64,000 nucleotides of DNA from positions 1 to 64,000 of the forward strand of contig JAUIRK010000348.1 in the NCBI GenBank assembly GCA_030549495.1, in the 5' to 3' direction. The translations under genes and the position numbers were made by a program. Source of the stretch: Nectonema munidae. Lineage: Eukaryota > Nematomorpha > Nectonematoida > Nectonematidae. Of the stretch, positions 58,143 to 64,000 are shown in pieces. The notes under the pieces were generated by a model. It made no database searches. It was not told the origin of the DNA and saw only the letters and a program-made list of their open reading frames with translations. How positions within the stretch are numbered: position 1 is the stretch's first letter; each line of letters opens with the position of its first letter.

Positions 58143-58174
58143 ATATAATTCGGATGAGAATAAGAACCTGAGTG

Positions 58175-59956
58175 TCAAGAGATAAGTTTTCTCTTTCGAC
58201 TTCTCCGGGTAAGACACTGCTTAAACTTTTGTTCAGCAAATTCATGCAGCATCGTGATGTGCGAGAGAAGTTTGACGTCGGTGCAATGCACGGCCGTTTC
58301 CTCACGAAAAGATTTCACTCTTCCCTGCAAGAACTTGGAAAGAGCGTTCTTTCTGCTCGACAACTCCTCTTCACCCTTTGCGTTTATCACGGGAAAACAC
58401 GAGTAAAAGCGATGCAACAATTCGTTAAAAGCGAAATATATGTTGATGAGTTCGTTGAGGCAGTTGGGCGGTAAGAGGGGTGCGACAACGATGTTATTAA
58501 ATGACTTGTTATTCGTACTGCCTGCATTACTTGGAGATAAGTCAATTAAAAGTTGGGCAGCTGATAAGGCTCGCTCCTCATCAGCTTTTTCCTTCTTCTC
58601 GTTGGGATCGTAAAGGAAATCTATTTCTTTAAGAAGTTTCTTTCTCGAACTTTCAAGTGAAATGTCTGAATTTGAAACGGGTATTGATTTAGAAAAGCTA
58701 TCGACGTTTGTTGTTTCCCCGTTCAACCGATGACTATCACTATTATTATTATCGCGTTTAAGATCGGATTCATCGTCACTACACTCTAAATCAGGGAAGA
58801 AAAGCTTTTCTTGAAGCAGAGACTTCTTTCCATTCCCTTCCTTCTTAGAGTTTTCTTGGGTTGCCGCCTTTCGGCATTTTGAGTCTGGAGTGGTGAGAGC
58901 AGTGTCACTTGTTTTTAGCAATAAAAGCGAGAGCTTATTCGTTTTTTGCAGTATATTATTTGACTTGTGCTTGACATTCGATTCAGTATCCAACTCATTT
59001 AATCCAGCAGTACCAAAGTCTTCGTGTAGCCATTCCAAATTCAGGAAAGGATCAGAAATGCCATTTAGTATTTCTTCTTGCATCGTTTTGTCGTCTATTT
59101 TAGCGCACTCTGCAAAAAAATCTTTGCTCTTTGCGGTACTACTAGCCTTGCAATTTCTTAAGTTATCGCGATAAAAGTAGTGTGATTGCAAAAATTTTGT
59201 CCAAAATTCAGCTTCAGACAACTTATTCGGCACATACTCCGCATTTTTTTTCTTGACTGAAGGAAAGGTTTTGAATATGGCGAAAATAATGTCAGGGGTA
59301 AGAGTTATTTGAGATTGCTTATTACTATCAGCAGAGTTAGTGCTTGCTTCCGGCTTAAGCTGATTCAGCAAAGAAGTGGAAACGCCGATTTCTTGTGCAT
59401 GACGCCGATTAGCGCTTTCGAGAAAGGAGGAATTGTCGCAAGATTCTCGGGATTTGAGTGAGATGCAAGCATTCGGATTGCACTTGGATAAGTAGTCGAT
59501 CGCTGTCTTATTCCAAAAGTCTTCAGGAGTGGTGATTTGTGAAACGACAAGCTCTTTATACAGAGAATATAAGTCAGGATACGTGTTGAGTAGTTTGTTC
59601 TTCTGATCCAAATCCTTGTCAACTTGAAGACGAAATTTGAGGAGTAGTTCCTGCAAAAGGAGTTTTACTCGATCTCGCTCTGAGCGCTGAGTAACGTCTC
59701 CTTGCGGGTGATTGAAGTGAAAAGTTGACGCCTCGCCTGAATACAAAACCACTTGGAGTTGGATTTTAGCTTTGCCTTCTGCCGAAATCTTTTGAAGTTT
59801 GATGTCGCTATAGGCATAACTCAAGGCGAAACTCTGCTTACTCGCAACCATCCAAGCTAAGCGCTCAGAAAGCAGATACAAAACTCCATCAACTTTTCGA
59901 TGCCTTACATGAGGCACTAGAGTTAAGACTTCTTCAGAAGTTGATGAAGTTGCCAT
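58175..59956 (-). CDS. GTF2H1: TFIIH subunit p62 (GTF2H1/Tfb1), single exon
   Basis: The protein has 593 residues; human p62 has 548. p62 is a core subunit of TFIIH, acting in RNA polymerase II promoter opening and nucleotide excision repair in the nucleus. Residues 1-110 form the PH domain (RHRKVDGVLYLLSERLAWM, DIKLQKIS). BSD1 lies at about 124-158 (LYKELVVSQITTPEDFW) and BSD2 at about 225-265 (KKKNAEYVPNKLSEAEFW, TKFLQSHYFYRD), the latter nearly identical to animal p62. ECAKIDDK...DPFLNLE follows, then a Ser/Asp-rich low-complexity middle (380-460) and a helical C-terminus (residues 494-593) ending RRSRKRKLIS. The first ATG, in CAAGATGGC, precedes the PH domain directly. No intron interrupts it. 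The gene is convergent with MLCK. Recent retrocopy or intron loss are both possible. Confidence 0.95.
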   Translation of the reverse strand: MATSSTSEEVLTLVPHVRHRKVDGVLYLLSERLAWMVASKQSFALSYAYSDIKLQKISAEGKAKIQLQVVLYSGEASTFHFNHPQGDVTQRSERDRVKLLLQELLLKFRLQVDKDLDQKNKLLNTYPDLYSLYKELVVSQITTPEDFWNKTAIDYLSKCNPNACISLKSRESCDNSSFLESANRRHAQEIGVSTSLLNQLKPEASTNSADSNKQSQITLTPDIIFAIFKTFPSVKKKNAEYVPNKLSEAEFWTKFLQSHYFYRDNLRNCKASSTAKSKDFFAECAKIDDKTMQEEILNGISDPFLNLEWLHEDFGTAGLNELDTESNVKHKSNNILQKTNKLSLLLLKTSDTALTTPDSKCRKAATQENSKKEGNGKKSLLQEKLFFPDLECSDDESDLKRDNNNSDSHRLNGETTNVDSFSKSIPVSNSDISLESSRKKLLKEIDFLYDPNEKKEKADEERALSAAQLLIDLSPSNAGSTNNKSFNNIVVAPLLPPNCLNELINIYFAFNELLHRFYSCFPVINAKGEEELSSRKNALSKFLQGRVKSFREETAVHCTDVKLLSHITMLHEFAEQKFKQCLTRRSRKRKLIS

Positions 59957-60680
59957 CTTGGTTCGACAAAAAATAGGGCTAAGTCATTAAAAATGTTTCT
60001 TAGAATGTAAAAAGAAGGTACAAGAAGTTCCTTTCGCTTTAATTTTTGCAAAACCCACCATTTAAATTTCTATAATAAAAATATATAATAAATATATAGT
60101 TTGCTTAGCAACTACCATTCTTCCTATACACCAACCTTAATGGCTCCAGATGTGGAGGCCTCAACGTGGTTGGTGCGGAATCCTGTTTCAAGGATGCAAA
60201 TATTAACAAGTCCTCTGCACCAAAGCGGTGATTCACTCCATTTTTTCTAGGAAGACACCCACAAACCCCACCCCTTCAATAGCCTGGGTACACTGATTTA
60301 GGATGTCTTTGAGGTCAATCCTGACCCACACCTAAATATAAATGCTCAACTTGCAATAAACACATAGCCAAATATAACACTTTAATCAAATGTAACAATA
60401 AAGAAACGCATTGGTAACATATTTCAAAAGAACACACACAAACAAATATCAAAGAATACAACTCACAATCAGGGGCCCACATCCTCAAAAATTTGGGGGG
60501 CAAACTTTTTTTTTTATAATTTTCAAAATTTATTATAAAAGAATTTTTCTCCAATGAACACACCTTACCTTTACCAGTTATTTAAACGGATGGTCATAGT
60601 CTACCTTTTTAGTCTATTAGATATGCTATACTCTAACCAAGTGAAGGTTTTATACCTTGACTAAAAATGATCTCTTTTGT
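59957..60680. other. Upstream region of GTF2H1, promoter not resolved
   Basis: It should contain the GTF2H1 promoter, but I see no TATA or initiator that stands out from the AT-rich background. A less AT-rich block at 60130-60260 (GGCTCCAGATGTGGAGGCCT, CAACGTGGTTGGTGCGGAAT) has a short open frame unlike anything I know. It may be a repeat relic. Confidence 0.35.
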
Positions 60681-60832
60681 AAAGGTAAAGGTACCATAGG
60701 GTGTTTTCATCGAGAAGGCACAATTGCGCCGCTTGTATCGAACTATGAGGAAAGCAGGCTTGATGCGGGATCGAACCCGAGACCTTGAGTTATCGAATCC
60801 AGCATCTAACCAGCACTACTCATGCCGCTTAC
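60681..60832 (-). mobile_element. tRNA-derived SINE, best-preserved copy
   Basis: Read on the - strand it shows a head with GGTTAGATGCTGGATTCGAT, then AACTCAAGGTCTCGGGTTCG and ATCCCGCATCAAGCC (perfect B box), CTGCTTTCCTCATAGTTCGA, ACAAGCGGCGCAATTGTGCC and a tail ending GGTACCTTTACCTTTAC. It is about 150 bp long with no obvious poly-A. Confidence 0.82.
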
Positions 60833-61387
60833 CTCTGTTTTTTTTCAAAATTGTAAATCTTAAGGGAGCTGAATTTTTGGTTGAACCGATTTTATATTTG
60901 GTGTTCGTAGGTTAAACATGCCTTTTCTTCTAAAGACCATATGGAAAGGGTTGTATTAGAGGACTCATTGGTAATACAGTCAGACTTCATTTATCCCACA
61001 GCAGATTATTCGACAACCCCACTATCTGATGCAATATTGATTAGAAGCTAAAAGATATTTCTCAGCTTCTACAAACTTGCGCCAAAAATTGTTTTGTTAG
61101 TTTCTAATCTTATTTTTTCTTTCTGTTATATTTTGTACATAAATGAATATTTTGATAGATAGAGATTATACCTTCGACATTCTTCTTTTAATCATTTTTA
61201 TATGAATTCTCCTGCCAACATTGATTTCATTTGCATTTTCATTTAAGAATTATATGACATAAACAATTTCTCTCTAGCCAATGAAAAATCAAGTGATAAA
61301 GGAAAATAAAACGCTCTAATAGCAAAATACATAACACTATTGTCCATGAAATGGATCAAGTGTAGAATCTGACTCCAGAAGGTTTTG

Positions 61388-62359
61388 AGAGTCAGATTCT
61401 ACACTTGATGGTGATTTCCAAAATTTCTCTCGAAAAGTTCTTTTTTTTCAAAAATTTTATTTCAAAATTCGATTTTTTTTATTTTTTATTTCTTGTTGAA
61501 AATGGATTTTTCAGAACTTATCTAATGAAAATTAAGCAGGCGATTTCAAAGCATTTATTTGATCCTGATAGATTTTGATTTTAAAATTCGAACAAAGTTC
61601 TTCTTCTGCTCTTTTCATATACACAAGTACTTTAAAATGAAACATCAAATTGATATGAATAATAATAATTTTTACATAAACTTTCTGTTGAAAATAATTA
61701 ATGAAAGTGACAATATACAAATTATAAACTTTTTGAAGCAAAAAAATCTTTTGTTCAAACAAATGAATTGCGGTTATTGTGCTTTACCAATGAATTGGAA
61801 TAAAAGAACTTCAACAAAAGATGGATATCAATGGATTGTGAAAAATATAAAACATTACTTATATTATTTTATATTTGGTGTTCGTAGGTTAAACATGCCT
61901 TTTCTTCTAAAGACCATATGGAAAGGGTTGTATTAGAGGACTCATTGGTAATACAGTCAGACTTCATTTATCCCACAGCAGTTATTCGACAACCCCACTA
62001 TCTGATGCAATATTGATTAGAAGCTAAAAGATATTTCTCAGCTTCCTTCAACAAACTGTGGAACGCAAAAATTGTTTTGTTAGTTTCTAATCTTATTTTT
62101 TCTTTCTGTTATATTTTGTACATAAATGAATATTTTGATAGATAGAGATTATACCTTCGACATTCTTCTTTTAATCATTTTTATATGAATTCTCCTGCCA
62201 ACATTGATTTCATTTGCATTTTCATTTAAGAATTATATGACATAAACAATTTCTCTCTAGCCAATGAAAAATCAAGTGATAAAGGAAAATAAAACGCTCT
62301 AATAGCAAAATACATAACACTATTGTCCATGAAATGGATCAAGTGTAGAATCTGACTCC
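61388..62359 (+). mobile_element. Merlin (ISXO2-type) DNA transposon, deletion derivative
   Basis: The ends are AGAGTCAGATTCTACACTTGA and its inverse TCAAGTGTAGAATCTGACTCC. The reading frame at 61559-61936 matches the N-terminus of ISXO2-like transposases: FLKQKNLLFKQMNCGYCALP and KDGYQW. A 15-16-bp deletion relative to copy 3 removes the last two zinc ligands. The catalytic domain is absent, so the element is non-autonomous. Confidence 0.78.
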
Positions 62360-62370
62360 AGAACGTTTTG

Positions 62371-63050
62371 AGAGTCAGATTCTACACTTGATGGTGATTT
62401 CCAAAATTTCTCTCGAAAAGTTCTTTTTTTTCAAAATTTTTATTTCAAAATTCGATTTTATTTATTTTTTATTTCTTGTTGAAAATGGATTTTTCAGAAC
62501 TTATCTAATGAAAATTAAGCAGATGATTTCAAAGCATTTATTTGATCCTGATAGATTTTGATTTTAAAATTCGAACAAAGTTCTTCTTCTGCTCTTTTCA
62601 TATACACAAGTACTTTAAAATGAAACATCAAATTGATATGAATAATAATAATTTTTACATAAACTTTCTGTTGAAAATAATTAATGAAAGTGACAATATA
62701 CAAATTATAAACTTTTTGAAGCAAAAAAATCTTTTGTTCAAACAAATAAATTGCGGTTATTGTGCTTTACCAATGAATTGGAATAAAAGAACTTCAACAA
62801 AAGATGGATATCAATGGATTTGTAATAATAAAAATTGTGAAAAATATAAAACATTACTTATATTATTTTTAATTTGGTGTTCGAAGGTTAACAATGTCTT
62901 TGTCTTCTAAAGACCATATGGAAAGGGTTCTATTAGAAGACTAATTGCAAATACAGTCAGACTTCATTTATTCGACAACCCCACTATCGGATGCAATATT
63001 GATTAGAAGCTAAAAGATATTTCTCAGCTTCCCATCTCACTAATTGTCAA
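62371..63050 (+). mobile_element. Merlin-type element, copy 3, 5' part
   Basis: It has the same left end and the frame 62542-62910, here with the full zinc finger: CGYCALPMNWNKR, STKDGYQWICNNKNCEKYK. No transposase catalytic residues follow. The sequence diverges from the family after TTTCTCAGCTTCC at about 63030. Confidence 0.75.
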
Positions 63051-63800
63051 CACGCCTGGTTCATATCAAATGTATTGGTTAGGTGGACTGATTACTCTGT
63101 ACTGAAATGCATTGTTGCTTAAAATTAAATTTTAAAATTTTATTATTTTGTCTATTAGGCAAAATTCTTTTTTTGCCAAATCTAATTTAAAATTAAGTCA
63201 GTGGCTACATGTCATGTATTTATGGAGCTTGGAAATTTCTGTTAAAATACAACTTTAATAGCTATAAAAAAATTGAACCTAAATCATAAAACTGTAAATC
63301 ATTCACTAAATTTTGCTGATAAGAACACGGGGGTTCACACACAATCGATAGAATCTTATTGGGGAAGAAAAAAAGATAAAGTCAAAAAGATGAGAGGATG
63401 TCGAAAAGATATGTTAGAAACATACATATTCGAGATGATTTGTAGATAGATATGGGGAAACCGTTTTTGAACATTTATGCTCGCAAATTTTACAATATCA
63501 AATTTGATAATGTTTTTCAATTGATTAATCAATATATATGTATTTTCAATTTTAAATTTTTTCATAAAAAAAAATTTTTTATTGATTATAACCATTTACA
63601 CGTAATGTATATAGTATATACTAACTTTAAAATTTAAATCAGATTTTATTAATACTAACTCTAAAATTAAAATTAAATTTTGTTAATACTAACTCAAAAA
63701 TTAAATCCCTATACCTGTTTTACAATTATTAACTCTAAAATCTAATTTATGATGGGTTTAAAATTAGATTTAAAAAAACACTAACTTAAGATAATTTTCT
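63051..63800. other. AT-rich stretch with TTAA/AACTCTAAAATT words
   Basis: No gene was seen. TACTAACTCTAAAATTAAA-like words repeat about every 40 bp at 63650-63750, a degenerate short tandem repeat. Confidence 0.4.
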
Positions 63801-64000
63801 GGAGACAGATTCTTCACTTGAATTTTTTGGAGTCAGATACTACACTTGATCATATGAAATTAATAAAAAAAATTATATTAAAAAAAGGAAAATAAAAATA
63901 TAAACATTTTTGAATTTCTGTATCAAATATTATACATGCTGAATTTTGACTTGTTTAGTTTGAAAAAAATTAATTTTGAAACTAGATTTATTATTATTTA
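63801..64000 (+). mobile_element. Two further Merlin-type left ends at the window edge
   Basis: GGAGACAGATTCTTCACTTGA at about 63801 and GGAGTCAGATACTACACTTGA at about 63829 lie in the same orientation 28 bp apart. The second may start another element that runs out of the window. Confidence 0.55.

Larger units (their letters stand above)
60889..63050 (+). repeat. Tandem array of Merlin-type units, about 980-bp period
   Basis: Copy 1 (60889-61376) lacks its 5' half. Copy 2 (61388-62359) is whole. Copy 3 (62371 to about 63050) lacks its 3' end. The word TATTTGGTGTTCGTAGG recurs at 60895 and 61872 with a variant at 62873. The two junctions carry AGAAGGTTTTG and AGAACGTTTTG between inverse ends. 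Copies 1 and 2 differ at only a few positions. Confidence 0.9.

Noticed and set aside
60681-60832. A genuine tRNA gene
   Set aside because: The B box is perfect, but the head lacks a cloverleaf acceptor stem and the same unit with a shared non-tRNA body recurs at seven other places, so it is a SINE.

Overview
The window is eukaryotic: AT-rich, dense in class II transposons, with at least two genuine host genes. One gene is split into small exons by GT...AG introns and the other has a single exon. The make-up (hAT, piggyBac, Merlin and Tigger-type DNA transposons, RTE-like and CR1-like LINEs, a tRNA-derived SINE, an MLCK-type kinase lacking a C-terminal Ig domain) points to an invertebrate metazoan, probably an arthropod. 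I cannot name the species. I see no bacterial features, no CRISPR array, and no retroviral, LTR or Polinton element.

Host genes. (1) A myosin light chain kinase-like gene lies on the + strand. Its visible exons run from 4897 to the stop codon at 41562 and all splice phases agree. Exons A-E carry a complete-looking catalytic core from the glycine loop to the last helix. Exons F and G (17057-17191, 20773-20898) look like a linker, and exons H and I (39285-39356, 41491-41562) carry the autoinhibitory and calmodulin-binding segment. The first exons lie upstream of the window. (2) The TFIIH p62 subunit (GTF2H1) lies on the - strand, 58175-59956, as one uninterrupted 593-codon reading frame with an AATAAA 33 bases past the stop. 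The two genes are convergent and about 16.5 kb of repeat-filled DNA separates them.

Layout. 1-4015: a nearly whole piggyBac element, itself carrying a 764-bp insertion with thirteen 36-bp repeats, each containing a pol III B-box-like motif. 4016-41490: MLCK introns holding two decayed LINEs (5990-7640, 17560-19064), SINE copies, many short inverted-repeat elements, a Tigger-like element (27197-27833), a full-length hAT element (29823-33476) and a 21-bp minisatellite (39512-39822). 41563-58136: intergenic, with further hAT-type elements, one nested in another (46538-46986), a LINE fragment (44086-44690), a second hAT copy of the same family in the opposite orientation (51716-55495, itself holding a nested element), and a LINE 3' end (56912-57097). 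59957-64000: upstream of GTF2H1, a SINE and a tandem array of Merlin (ISXO2-type) elements.

I did not find an undescribed cellular system. The items most worth following are the kinase linker exons and the split calmodulin-binding region, the B-box minisatellite inside piggyBac, and a fold-back element family whose ends are shared but whose insides are made of different short reiterated words.
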